A DNA stretch of 64,000 bases, taken from assembly GCA_050084515.1 (NCBI GenBank), contig CM114271.1:13640001-13704000 (forward strand). The letters run 5' to 3'. Shown one piece after another: positions 1 through 12,400 of the stretch. This DNA is from Blasia pusilla. Its lineage: Eukaryota; Marchantiophyta; Marchantiopsida; Blasiales. The first letter of the stretch is position 1. Each line of letters begins with the position of its first letter. Under the pieces are notes generated by a model. The model saw nothing but the letters and a program-made list of their open reading frames with translations, was not told the DNA's origin and made no database searches. The position numbers and the translations under genes were made by a program.

Positions 1-194
1 TGGGGCTAGGACCAACTCAAGGAGTGTAAATGACAAAGGGTACAAGTAATAGCAAGTCACATATATATAGAGAAGTATCTTCCCTATTGGGAAAATTTCT
101 TCCTTGTGTTTTTAGTAATTAGTAAGTGACCTGACATCGATGTGCAAAGTCTGTTTTTAGGCACAAAGATTTGCAAAGTGGGATGGAGTCTTGA

Positions 195-2230
195 TTGAAG
201 TGTTGCATGTGTGTAGCAAAGTATACGACTCTAGGCTTGCAACGGGCAAGCGTAGGGAAAACATACACACCAAACTTAGTGAGTGAGAGCAACGTGTGTG
301 GCGAGGGGGTGAAGGTCAGCAAAGTGGGTGTGAACAACTCTGGTTGGATCACCACAACTTCAGAAGGAAAGAATAGGTGGCATGCAGATTTTAGGGCGGA
401 GGTGTTGCGATGGCTTGACTTCTCCATTGTGAGTTTTCAGACCAACACTTTGGTGATTGGAATTCAATGTTGAGTGATATTGCTGCTAGATGGAAGTATG
501 TTGGAAACAATGGTAATGGAGTGGCTGTTCCATGTTCGGAGGAATATGCACAACGAATACTCAAGACAGAGAGATTTAGATTACGTCAGACACGGAAAGA
601 AGCTGGAGGAGGCAAGAAAGTGGCCCCACCACCTCATGTAGACCCCAACCAATGGGGGAGATTACTAACGCACTTCATGAGTGAGAGTGCGAAGACAAAG
701 AGTGAACAGATGTCCAAAGCACGGGTAGCGGTAACCAATCCAAACCCTGTAGGAAGAAAAGGGAATGCGCCAATTGCAGAGCGCCATGTATGAATAATAT
801 TGAAGGACCTGTCTTTAATTTCTATTACCATCATATATTTTTTGGCTTGGGCCAGTGTTTGATAGACTAAACTTGGTTGGTGTAACATGTCTTGTAGAGG
901 AAAGAGAAGGGGCAAACCCCTACTAAGGCGTAAGTGCATGAGGAGGCAAAGAACCAAAGGAGTCATGGTACAACTATGGTGTCCAAGGAAGTATTTGCAT
1001 CTGGTTGCTATAGAGTTGAGGTGACTCTAGTGTATTTATAGTACATACTTGTTAATATAGAGTGAGATCGAGGTCTTGTGTTTCAGGCTGCAGGATCATC
1101 TAAGCTGACAGAGATCTCTACCCAATTAATGTCCATGGAGGAGTTGTTGCCTGAGTCTATGACTTACATAATTGATCACATGGATGCATTCTCCAACAAA
1201 TTGGATGTGCTAGAGGCAATAATACATATTGCTATTGCTAATCAACAAGAGAACTTCACAGAGTTGATGGAATTGATTTCCATAAGCTTGGGCAGGGACC
1301 ATGATGACATAAGGGGTTCCAAGGAGAGATCTGAAAATCCAAGAGTTGTATCCTCTCCTCATGGAGTTAGTGATGCGCACCCTGCTCCTAATGGAGCATT
1401 AGCCTTTATGCCGTTGAGTGTATCCTCTCCTCACCCAATCACCGGACCACCTTCAAGGGAGAGTGCACCCTCTCTGAAGTTGGTCACTATTGTGCCTTCG
1501 CCTCTAGTTCTTCCATAGGTTGCCAAGGATGTTCATAGAGTAAGAGGACTAGATAAAGTTGTTGCATTGGCATTGCACCAACTGATCCAAAGAAAAAGGG
1601 AGGCACAAAAGAGGTTAATGCTATTGTGTTTGCGGTGACCCTTTGAGTTCAGGTATGTGAGTTCAGAGTGATGTTGTGCACTTTACTTTGAAGTTGTTGA
1701 AGAATCATAATGTATTTGAAAGGGTGGTTAAATTTTCTTGTTGATTGTGATTGTAGAGACCACATATGAGGCCTCGGCCATTGTAGACAAACGCCAGGGT
1801 AGGACATCACGAAGATGCAATTTGGAGGCCACGGTAGTTTCAGAAGAGAATGAGGACATTGCAAGGATGTTGGTGGTGGACCACTGGAGTTGGATCATTT
1901 GGATCTTCTGCAAAAGCCAACGGTGGTGAGAGAGGCTACCAAGCCGGTGTTGAAATAATATGTTGTGCCTCCATTACAGCAATTGATGTCACACGAGAAT
2001 CCCTCTATGGTTGTAGGTTACGGTAGCTTGCATCATGGTTGTTCTACTTTCCATGGACGTGATATTTCAAATGGGTATTCTGTTCTCCATTTGAGAGAGG
2101 TTTGCAAGAAGAAATATGTATTGCATTTCCAAATATGGTTGACGATCCACTGCAAATTTATGTTGGAGATGCCATTGAGAGTGTAGTGTTATGCCCATCT
2201 CATCTTGTTATGCCTTCTCAAAAGTCGGGG
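195..2230 (+). mobile_element. En/Spm (CACTA-class) second-ORF relic
   Basis: The open stretch at 467-793 contains a segment around HVDPNQWGRLLTHF followed by a Ser/Lys/Gln-rich helix and NPVGRKGNAPIAER. This pattern fits the plant Transposase_24 domain (Ptta/En/Spm family), normally found in the accessory ORF of CACTA-class elements. Flanking frames at 195-473 and 1078-1518 look like further exons or remnants of the same ORF: the second is a 146-residue acidic then Ser/Pro-rich stretch. Coding-like sequence in changing frames continues to about 2230, including a run with PNMVDDPLQIYVGDAIESVV near 2125-2185. No main transposase and no terminal inverted repeats were seen, so this is a relic. 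The family call rests on one domain recognised by eye. Confidence 0.5.
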
Positions 2231-3278
2231 CACCTTCGCTTTGTATATAGTTTTTTTTAATGTGGCCATCCTAGTCTTATAAATTCTTAATTTTGAGCTA
2301 TTCAGAGAGGGGTCTTTTAGATGCTAAGATATTTAGAAGTGGATTTTTGTACTCACTAGTAGAGGAACCAACCCTTTGACATCCTTCATAAGTCTGGTCA
2401 TTTCAATGTACTTGTAACTTTTGTACTCAAAAGTAGAGGAACTTGATGTTTGTGTTTCAGTTTTGAGTGTGACAATTGAGATGTACTTGGATTTTCATGT
2501 CTCAATTTTGAGTATATGAGAGGGGGAGTTTGTACTCAAAAGTATATTTTTTGTTCTTTCATTGATGAGGGAAATTGAAATGGACTTCGGCCTGATTTTA
2601 ATGTAAGTCTCCATTTTTCATAGAAAGCATCATTCACTATTCACTAGGCCTTCTTTTGATGTAAGTAGATAGTCCATTTAAGGGTGAATGGATACACTTT
2701 GTAGCTTTGGATCTATGGCCACAATTAGATGTAAGAAGCATTTGCTACCTCTATCTTTCAATAGACAAGGATTTCAGACAGTAAAAATTGATCAGATGCT
2801 ACAATAAGAGTGGGTTGGTATATGAGTAATGTGCTTGTATGTTTTCATGCGATGCTGGTAGCATTAGGACTGTACTTAAAGCAGAATGACATCTCCATTG
2901 CATGGATGTAAGAGAAGCAGTGATAGGTGTAGGGAGGATAGATGTGAAGGTGTGATTTATATTTATGGATACAAAATGGACTTAAATGCCAATTTCATCT
3001 ACATATTTCTGTTAGCAATAAAGCAAGTTTGTCATACATAATAACTGTTATTTTATTTGCATATTGTTTGTTAGTGAATAGGATTGTAAATGACATGGAC
3101 AAGTCATTTTAATGATTTTGAGTCATTCTTTTGTGACGCATGAAGTCATTATTTGTTACTCTGAGTAGTCATTCAAAGTCTAGACATTAAGAGTGACTAG
3201 ATGTCTTGCTTGTTGTTGTCTTTGTGGATGGATCAAGACTAGCTAATCACTATGTTGGTAGGAGCCACATAGAACAAA

Positions 3279-3280
<2 letters not shown>

Positions 3281-3350
<70 letters not shown>
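3281..3350. repeat. (AG)35 microsatellite
   Basis: An uninterrupted 70-bp run of AG dinucleotides. Open frames across it encode only alternating Arg/Glu or Ser/Leu and are not genes. Confidence 0.98.
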
Positions 3351-3357
<7 letters not shown>

Positions 3358-5416
3358 ACTATCTTCTATAGTTCTTGCATTCTCCTTAACAATTTGAGTC
3401 CCATAAACAATTTTACTCGTTAAGTACTTCCCACATAAGGGATGATTTTCCACATAAGGAGAGAGCAAAAATGAGATTGATTCTTTCCGCTCAATCTCCT
3501 AACGGACTATCTCCCTCTTGATGTTCCACTCAAAAACTCAAGTCTTGCACTTGTGACTCAAACGTTTTAGCTCTTCTCTTGTGCTCTTACTCAGCCGAAA
3601 CACTAAAGAAAGGGAATGTGGAAGAACTATTACGTAACTTCTTCCCAAAGCGTGCAAGCTTTAGGATTAGCTTGGTGGTATGCATAATCCCCAACCACCC
3701 TCTTGGCAAGTGTTTGAGCCTTGAGTCTTCCTTTTAGTTAAAGGTTATTCTATTCATTTGTCTTAGAGGATGTCTTAGAATAGTTTAATGCCATGTCAAG
3801 GTGCCATGTTTCCACGTAAGATAGGGTTATTTGTCATACCTTAGTATCTGCCACTCTAGTCATTTTTGTGATTATTCTACTCTATGACTATACTAGCTAG
3901 TCATCTACATCATGATATTAAAATAATATCATCAAACATAATAAATTGTAAATGTGTTTATATATATATATATATACTAACTAAACTAACACCCAACCTT
4001 ATTCTTTACATATTATTTAGATGCAACATTGTTATGATATTTTTTGATAAATCATTTAATTTATATGATTAGAAATACCTAGTCAACTACCTATGTATGA
4101 CTAGTAAATGACTTAGATTGGGTTGAGTAATACTTGAACTATATTCGACTTCATAAGTTTTTAGAATTGACACCACCATTCTAGTCATTAAATGAGTCAT
4201 AATTTATTGTAGTCATTCATTCTTAAGTCACAAAAACCACGTTTTTCTTCTAGTGCAACACATTATGTGGTGGTAGGAATGAAGTTTCTTCCTCATAATT
4301 GGAGGTAGTTACAAAGGAGATTGCCAATGTGGAACTAACCTTGGAGCCTAAGCTTAGACCATCTATTATTGGGTTATGGCAAGCTGTCGTTGCTAGGCTA
4401 GAAGAGATACCAATTAGATCTATTATGGACTGCGCAATTATTGCATCTATTGTTGGACAATTGAGGTGGTTCTTTGTTTGGTTAGTCTAGGAGGTAACAT
4501 TTATTTTCCATAACGTGCCTTGTTGGACTCAAGAGTGCAACCCTAATTTTAGGGTAGGAAACTTTTATCCGGTTAGGCCTGGCTCAGGCTAAAATTGAGT
4601 GGTTCCGATCTTGGATTCAGACTTTATTAGGTAGGATTGGTACAACACAATCCATCACTTGATATAAATTAGGGATAGGGCTTTGACTAGAACATCCAAT
4701 ATATATATATATGGGTTTATCACGTACACCAGTCATGCACCTACTTCCTTGAACGTTAGTCTTGTGTATGGTGGAAGCTTGTGTCAAGAAAGTCACACTT
4801 TGATTATTGATCTATACTCAAACACACTCAAATTAGCCATCATTTGGATAAACTAGCCGTACATCTCCCAACATTTGGTCTTAAAGCTCAAAATATCTAG
4901 ACGAGGTCAAATACCAACCTAATCCCTCATTCCCCAACACAAGAAAGTCATTCCAAACTTGGGATAGAATTCCTTCATCGTCTAGGGACTTTAAACGATG
5001 ATAGCGCATATAGCAATCCCAATTGCCCAATAGACCTTAAATAAGTTTGTAACTATGACTCAATGACTAAATCACAAGTGAAGATCCAAGGTTGATGTTT
5101 GTAATAGGTCCACCTGGACTTTTTTTGGTATTTCATGCACATACATATCATTGCATAAAATACATCATTGTCACCAAATATAAAAACGAAAATATGAGAT
5201 ACCATATTCACACATGTCATTTGAAGATAGGAATGATCATGTACCTAAATATCTCCAATAAAATCAAGATCACTCCAATCTCTCACATAATCTCCATTTC
5301 TCATGTCAAACCAAACTCACTTTCATAATAAGAGGCTTGGATTATCCTTAAGACAAGAAGGATCATAGCTCCATTTTCTCATGATAAGAGGTTTGACAAA
5401 GACATAATGAGATCCA

Positions 5417-5420
<4 letters not shown>

Positions 5421-5465
<45 letters not shown>
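5421..5465. repeat. (CT)n microsatellite
   Basis: About 45 bp of uninterrupted CT dinucleotides, in intergenic sequence just upstream of the decayed retroelement copy. Confidence 0.97.
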
Positions 5466-5466
<1 letters not shown>

Positions 5467-7275
5467 AACTTGTGCTCAGTAGGTTACATCCTTGGCTCTT
5501 GACCTGCAATAAGGGATCCATCTCGTGCCTTTTGCTCATCCCCACAGCTTTAAAGGTAGGATTTAGGTTCCAGACTTCCTAGGAGATCCTCCCCCTTATA
5601 GATGATTCTTGAGATCCTCAATACGATTTACTAGTAGTCTGATAGGCCGAAACCACGAGATATGGTGATATTATCATATCTAATGGTGCCATCACATGAA
5701 GAGAATTGATTGACAACTATAGCCATGAAGGTAACACATCCATAGTGCTTGCCCTTATGAGAAGAGTGTCATGATAAAAATATTTTCCAAGGAAGGGGAG
5801 GTATTTTTACAAGGTTTGGTTGACGAACTTTGATGGAGTGTTGATACTTACTCGCAAACGGCTTAGAGTGAGGCCATTCCACCAAGTTGAGATGGGCAAA
5901 AAGAGCCTAAGGTAATGGAGAATGTTTTCTTGACACCTTGGACACCACATCATTTGTATCTCAATATTTGGAGGGATGTGTGGGAGTATTAAGTCTCCTT
6001 GTAGAAATGAATATAGGATTGATGGTCGTATTACAAGTAGGATTCCACATACAACAATCCTTGTATGTGGAGCAAGATGAGACCCTAAGGCAAGTCTCAC
6101 TTTGATATGTAGTTCACTTGAGGCTATGATTCCCATATTTCTTACCTCGTTTCTTACCAAAGATAACAATGAAGGATTACCAAAGTACATTCCTTGCCTT
6201 AGGATATCTCATTATTGTGGGGCATTAGATGTCCATTAGTTGGGTGGTATCCACTTGGTGATTACAAGTTGGCCCTATGAAGGTTAATTGATTGCTGAAT
6301 GAGGGAGTGTCTTCAGAGATCCCTGATATAGGTTATTTAGGTAGATGGTGTGGATCTTGCAATTTATGTAGAAGCATTTGTCTCATTCTATAATATTTAA
6401 TTACCATTTTGGACGACACTCAGGTACAAGTAGTGACGAGTGCGTACCAAATTCATGCATGAATTGGACCAGAAAGACTCTTTGATTGATGCAACAAGCG
6501 TGGGATTGCAAGCATATCGTCACGTAACTATAGTGAATGAGCTTGAAGCTAAGCCACATGAGATGTTAAGGAGGGCATATGCTAGAATGAAGTGATCCCC
6601 CTAGTTATTGGTGGACTCTATTTGGGATCCATGTTGTTAATCCTAGATGATGCGACATAATGATCAACCTCTGTTGAGTGTGGTGAACATCGTAGGCATG
6701 CATGCCATCGGCAACACACCCAAATTGATGAGTTTTCGTGACTCTCATACTTATACAGAAGGTGATTCTAGCTTAATCTAGCATAATCATGCATAATAGT
6801 TAGTGAAACCCAATGTTGTTGAGCGAGTCTGTGAATGAGATTTCCTACATGAGTGATGGTATTATTATTATTTCTCAAGGCATCTCGACTTCAATTCTTT
6901 GGTCACACAATGGACCCGAATTGCATGAAATGGATTGTCAATGTGGAAGTGGCTAAGCAATGTCGGATGCAGTCGAGACACATTACATCTCTCAAACTAC
7001 TGAGTTCGTCGCTTAACGAGGCAACGGGCGAGGCCTATGGAGATTACGAGAGATTCTCATGGACCTCTTGGGATGTGATGCAAGTACACAAAGACTTGGC
7101 TACCTCTACAAGAGATGTAATGCGCGATCTTAATGATTGAGGAGTGCCACGAACGGAGACGAGAGTGGAGATTTGTAATTTGGATGCATGTGAATAGTTG
7201 AGTAGTGTTGGTGCTTTGAGGATTGTGCAATAGCAAACACACCCCATACTAAAGAGTCTTACCATAGTCATGATT

Positions 7276-7543
7276 GAGACTTGGGAGCCATAGATTGATC
7301 CCAAATCGTTACAAGGAGAGTGGCATCATGCCCATCAATTCTTGAGGAGTTATAAGAGTGTTTTTGCATTTTGTGAGCATGGATTTAGGGATTAAAAAAA
7401 TGGTTCACTTTTAATTCTCATCGCCTTGGACCAAATCCATGCTCACAAAATGCAAAAACACTCTTATAATTCCTCAAGAATTGATGTGCATGATGCCACT
7501 CTCCTTGTATCGATTTGGGATCAATCTATGGCTCCCAAGTCTC
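7276..7543. repeat. 111-bp inverted repeat, 46-bp spacer
   Basis: The arms at 7276-7386 and 7433-7543 are reverse complements with about three mismatches. The arm sequence is retroelement sequence (linker before RT), so the second arm is an inverted local duplication. The spacer begins with a phrase that is repeated directly at 7608-7640. Confidence 0.95.
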
Positions 7544-7555
7544 CACACTCTAAAT

Positions 7556-7601
7556 TTCTTCAAAATACAATGGCATTAATATGCCATTGTATTTTGAAGA
7601 A
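7556..7601. repeat. Perfect 21-bp palindrome, 4-nt loop
   Basis: The arms 7556-7576 and 7581-7601 are exact reverse complements around TAAT. It lies directly after the larger inverted repeat and before the second copy of a 32-bp direct repeat (7394-7425 and 7608-7640). Confidence 0.97.
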
Positions 7602-7770
7602 TCGTTTAAAAAAAATGGTTCACTTTTAATTCTCATCGCCAAAGGTTTTGTTCCCTAAATCCTTGGAAAGGATCCAAGGATTGAAATCAAGTTGGTTAGT
7701 GATATATCAATCTTTCAACCGCTCCACACATTTAAATAGAGCTTGTTGGCATAGTAAGAGTGAGGACCCT

Positions 7771-9443
7771 AAAACTAAGACTTGAACAAATCACTTCCTC
7801 CCTCCTTAACCCCCTTTCTAACCAAAATTTGAAGTATTGGTCATTTTGATATGAATTAGGTCTGAATTTTTTTTGGATATAATTCCTTTCAACACTTGTG
7901 CAACTCTTCCATGCTTGCATTCACACATGTCCAACGCTACATCTTTTCGTGTTTGTTAGATTTAACTAGTGTGGAATTCATTTTTTCGCTTGAATACGGA
8001 ATACACATTCCCCAAAAAATAAAAAAAGAACCATGTATCCACCATGTGCGAATCCAAAAAGGGCCATAGAAGGCTAGCTTTCCCCTTCTTGAGGATCTAT
8101 TTGCACCTTAGGAAAGCATACACCAAATCACCCGCAGATCAAATGTTCTCAACGAAATATCTGATTAGTCTAAACTAAGACATTAAATTGACAATACAGA
8201 GAGTTAAAATTGTTTATTTAAAAAGTGTTTATCGTGCTTTCTCTGTTTTCTAGATAAGGGAAATGGAGGGAAGCGAAAGAGTGTCATATGTATTCAATTC
8301 AAGATTCAAGCCAAGCATCTTATTGGGGCATTGAGTAGGTTTTACCTGAAGAAGGCGACGGTAGAATAAATAAGTAATTTTAATTATTACTTTAACAGTG
8401 ATTCATAATCATGATGTCTCGCCGTACCTGAGGACACTCTAGGAAAGAATCCACGTAGCCGTCCTCTCCCGTAGGACATACCGGGGATGCTTTATTTCCA
8501 AAATAGAAGGCGGGGTCGCATAGGAGCCGTGTAGCTTCCACTTTGGGATCGCTTGCCTTGGAGCGTAAGAGGGGTAGCCACGTTCTCCCGATAGAGGAAC
8601 AGTCCGTGCGCGCTATCACTGTATTATACAAGGGAGGGACGAAGCGGCCGGAGCTGGCCGGAAGCGCCACGAGAGGTGAACAGTGAGTGAGGGGAGCCGA
8701 GACCCCATGACATTCTTTGACCGAGTCTGAGCCGCGAACTCGTTGGTGCTGAGTGCCTTCGAATTGCGTCGGATCTCATACCGACGTGTGATTTTTTCGT
8801 GGGATGCTCACGGACATCGACTGCTCATCAGGGTGTGTGTGTGTTTCTAGCGGTATTTTTTGCGTTTTGGTCAAGCTTTGGAGAATTGGGTTCGGTTGAC
8901 TTAGATGAGGAGTTGATTGATGGATGCATCCGTGAATCTTGCATCTGATTCTCGTTTCTTGTGTGAGGAGTGGCTGGGCATTGAGACGAATTGGATCCAT
9001 GTGTCGTATCGTGGACTTCGATTGTGGCATAAATAAGAGAGTTCGGTGGAGACACTACAGTGCTCTCTTCCAGTCAACTAGAAAGATGGCCACTGTGTCT
9101 TGAGTTTTTGGGATGTCCGTAGTTATCCTGGCTTGCTGGATTGCCCTCTCTGGACCTCAGTGTGATAACGTGTGCGAGTGGCATACTTAGTGAAGACACA
9201 CCTTAGCGCTCTGTCATGCGTGTCGCGGTCACCGACTCTTGGCGTCTTGTTATCACTCCTCTCAGCTTGCAAGATGCGTCTAATGTCGTCTCTGGATATT
9301 GCTGTTCGGATCTCGGCGCTCTTGATCTACTCGTAGCTTGTGCCTGCATTTTGGCCTTTCTTATATTTACTCGTTTGCAGTATGCCGCAGTTAGCAACTT
9401 CAAATCTGCTGGAAGAAAATCGGTGTGGAAAATTTTCCCTACA
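7771..9443 (+). promoter_or_regulatory. Upstream region and probable 5' leader of the aminopeptidase gene
   Basis: About 7770-8390 is AT-rich with no gene. From about 8390 the composition becomes GC-richer and non-repetitive, as in a gene-proximal region. Open frames on both strands (8392-8670 minus, 8776-9055 minus) have no recognisable domain and are best read as chance. An in-frame ATG at 9216 lies 228 nt upstream of the chosen start. No TATA box could be assigned with confidence. Confidence 0.4.
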
Positions 9444-12400
9444 ATGCGAGGGCAGGTGATGTCGGGTGCATTGCGATCTGGACTTCGTATATGTAATCGA
9501 GTTGTTGCTGATGGGAGTAGGGAGCTGGCTTTTCTGAGATTGCGCCGCGGAGGAACGCTTTCAGCAGCTGTCGCTGTGTCCGCCTCATTCTCTTCTCCAC
9601 ATCTTACTTTTGCCGCCGCAAACGACTCTCTTGGAATGGGATCGAGGCATAAGTACAATACAGATTTTTCTTCCGTTTAATCATTTTGGCATCAAGCTTG
9701 AACATACCATTGTTAATGTATTTCTATTGTGTGTCGCGCTCTGCTTCAAGCGAGATTTGAAAGAAGAAAGTAGGAGTTCCAGGACATCCAAATCTAACGT
9801 CGGGGGAGTCGACCTGTTGGGATTGCTTCCAACCACCCCGCACACCACGTTGGTAGCGTTGATCTACTTAAGTCGTCAACGGACTCCCTCTTGTTGTTCT
9901 ATCCCATGGTGCGGGTAGAGGAAGCCAATTCCAGGTTATACAACCGAGATATCTTTTTCATATGTAGTTTGTTCGGATCTAGCGACACAGGGATGAGTGA
10001 GGGAGTGATTGGTCGCCGTAATGAAATTCTCTCTCAAGGAGAATTTTCTGAATATGGTGTACCTTGGTCAATCTTGCGTCTACATTGTCAAAGTTGGGGA
10101 ACTAGGTAGAACAGGTGACTGAGTATCGCTACCCAAAATCCACTTTACCGCGCGTGCTCTGAAAGTCTGAGCGAAAACTGAGGATATGAAAGGTCGAATG
10201 TTTCATAAACTTCGTTAGTTCCGCTCGCTAAAGCTGGTTGGAAAGAACTAAACATAGATTGTCCTGAGCACGACGGAGCCAGTAAGAAGGAATTTATTTG
10301 TCTTGGTGTGGGAGTGGTGGCGCTGTCGGCCGGTATCTTTGGGTTTCTTACGGAAAATTGGATGTTATTTAACTTTTATTCCCATCGACTTTGGTGTCTG
10401 GGTGGTAGCCGCACGTACATGAACCGATTGAAGGTTAGATATTCTACAATGTCAAAGCGCTCTGAATGCCAGATATTTGGATCTATAAACCCGAGATTGT
10501 TGTCATCAGCACCTACCTACTCTTGATTGTGAAGCCTGCGCTCTCTGTGAAGGGATGTTTTTTCATTCTTTTCTATACATTTCTCATTCTGATTTCGACT
10601 TTCTGTGATGGCAGGGTTGGTGCTTCGAGCGATGGAGATAGGAGAGCACCTTCCACCACCACTGTAGGGGCCTGGTATCATGTACCAGAGCTTTCTGTGC
10701 GGGATATTTACTTTGTTGTCCCGTTAGATTATTCTTCTCCGAACAGTGCATTTATCTCCATTTTTGTCCGTGAAGTGGTTGGAGGTAAGCTCATATGTAA
10801 CAAAGTTGGTATCTCCATTTCTTTCCGTGAAGTGCTGATGTTGTTCGGTGATGCTTCGCTTATGTCAGTCTCAGGTTCTAATTACTAGCGAATTTCTGCC
10901 AATAGATGCATGTTTCGAGCTGACAATGTTTTCTTGCAGCTGGAAAAGAAGATCAACAATTACCGTACTTGCTTTATCTCCAAGGAGGACCGGGCTTCGA
11001 GTGTGCAAGACCAGCAGATGCTGGTGGATGGATGAAAAAAGCCTGTGAAGAGTATCGTGTGGTCCTTCTTGACCAGGCAGGGTGGTTGAACCTATTCACT
11101 CATCCATCTAGGTCAGGGCCTTGAAGTTCAGAGTTTTCATAACGTTATTTGGCATGTAGAGATTAATTGCAATGATTGTATTTTCATTCTCCTCCCCATC
11201 TTTGGGTTTTATTTTGAAAAGCATGTTGCTGGTCTTGCTGGAACATGTGTAGTGAGGCAATGGTTTGTAATGGCAGCGTGGAACAGGCCTCTCAACACCT
11301 CTCACTTCATCGGCTTTGAGTCAGTTCGCATCTGCAAAGCAACAGGCCTCTTATTTGCAGCACTTTCGTGCAGATAATATTGTAAGAGATGCAGAATATG
11401 TAAGGAGTCGCTTGTTACCTCCGGGAGAACGCTGGACAGTCCTGGGCCAGGTTGACTCTCTTTTATGCCTGACTTATACTCACATCAGTATCTATAGTAT
11501 CGTGCCCTTTGGGCTCCAGGGTTGAGGCTTTAGCTGATGCCAGAGTGCCTTCTGCCGCTTTGATTGGAACTGGAATATTATTTTTCATAGGAAGTTGACA
11601 ATGTTATAGAAAAACTTTTAAGGGAAATGCAAAAAAGACCTTGCCAATCTATGCTTTGTGCAGTGCTATATTTCCCCTCTGAGCCTACAATTATGTAACT
11701 CGGTATCCACAACTGCCAATGAGACATTGTGAAGCTTGGATGTTGGTTGCACGATTTGGTAGGCGTCCTAAAGCTGTTATGCAACATGTTTGAAAGTACG
11801 AGGGCCTTCGGAGAAATAGAGAAAAATCTGACAATACTCTCAACTCCCTTTTGATCAGTGAATCAAATGATGCTTCGTCATCTTGTGGAAGTTTTTTCAA
11901 ATCTATCACTACTTTCCTGCCCCATCCATCCAGGGTATGTGGTCAGAAGCAGTGCCAGAAGGGTATGCATGCAGCTTGCTAATCATGCTCATGGAATGCT
12001 TGGGTCCTCTATTGGTTCTACCAGAAGAAAATTTATCCTGGAAACATGATGTTTTAGCAAGATATCCACTCCATCCTTCCACGTCCTGGCATTTGTGGTC
12101 ATGATGCTATGGCCAAAGTCATAGTAAAACTTGCTGGTTTTGAATATATTGTGCTGAATGTACGGTTTTGCACTTGGAATATGATTTATTTCATTTAGGT
12201 GCTCCATCAACAGGGAGGGCTTGCATCTTCGCGTTTGAACTAAAGATTTTTTTGTTATCTTAAACATTAAAACAGAGCAGAGAGAGAAGTGCTACATTTC
12301 TTATTTTCAAAGATCAAAGAAACTGGGTTGCTCCTTTGCTGATTAAACAAAGAGAGTGTGCTGTGGTGTTTTGGTACATTGGGCTTGAGATGGGCCTGTG

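Larger units (their letters stand above)
2240..5580. other. Intergenic, no gene seen
   Basis: This is AT-rich DNA without a convincing coding frame. It holds short dispersed repeats of a GTACTCAAAAGTAGAGGAAC-like phrase (about 2345, 2422 and 2532), a small (TA)n run near 3960, and the two microsatellites listed separately. It is probably old transposon debris. Confidence 0.5.
5590..7770 (+). pseudogene. Decayed gypsy copy: methyltransferase to RT N-terminus
   Basis: The DNA can be aligned by eye, block by block, with 23630-25560 of the main retroelement. The 5690 region matches the post-protease linker. About 5930-6010 matches methyltransferase motif I (ATATTTGGAGGGATGTGTGG against TCTCTTTGGAGGGATTAGCA). 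About 6235-6290 matches motif IV, 6550-6620 the motif VIII/IX area, 6880-6960 motif X, and 7660-7770 the start of reverse transcriptase. Stops and frameshifts are everywhere. The catalytic Pro-Cys-Gln reads Pro-Tyr-Glu here (TGT to TAT, a G-to-A change), so this copy is dead. A foldback rearrangement interrupts it at 7390-7650. Minus-strand frames over this stretch are shadows. Confidence 0.75.

Noticed and set aside
3206-3468. ORFs across the (AG)n tract
   Set aside because: Microsatellite translation only.
5807-6190. 127-residue minus-strand ORF with CPRCQENILHYL, at first like a LINE zf-RVT end
   Set aside because: The plus strand of the same DNA aligns continuously with the methyltransferase segment of the main element, so the minus ORF is a shadow.
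9216-9443. Upstream in-frame start adding 76 residues to the aminopeptidase
   Set aside because: The longer protein exceeds the usual family length and the extension has no signal character that improves on the 9444 start; kept only as an alternative.
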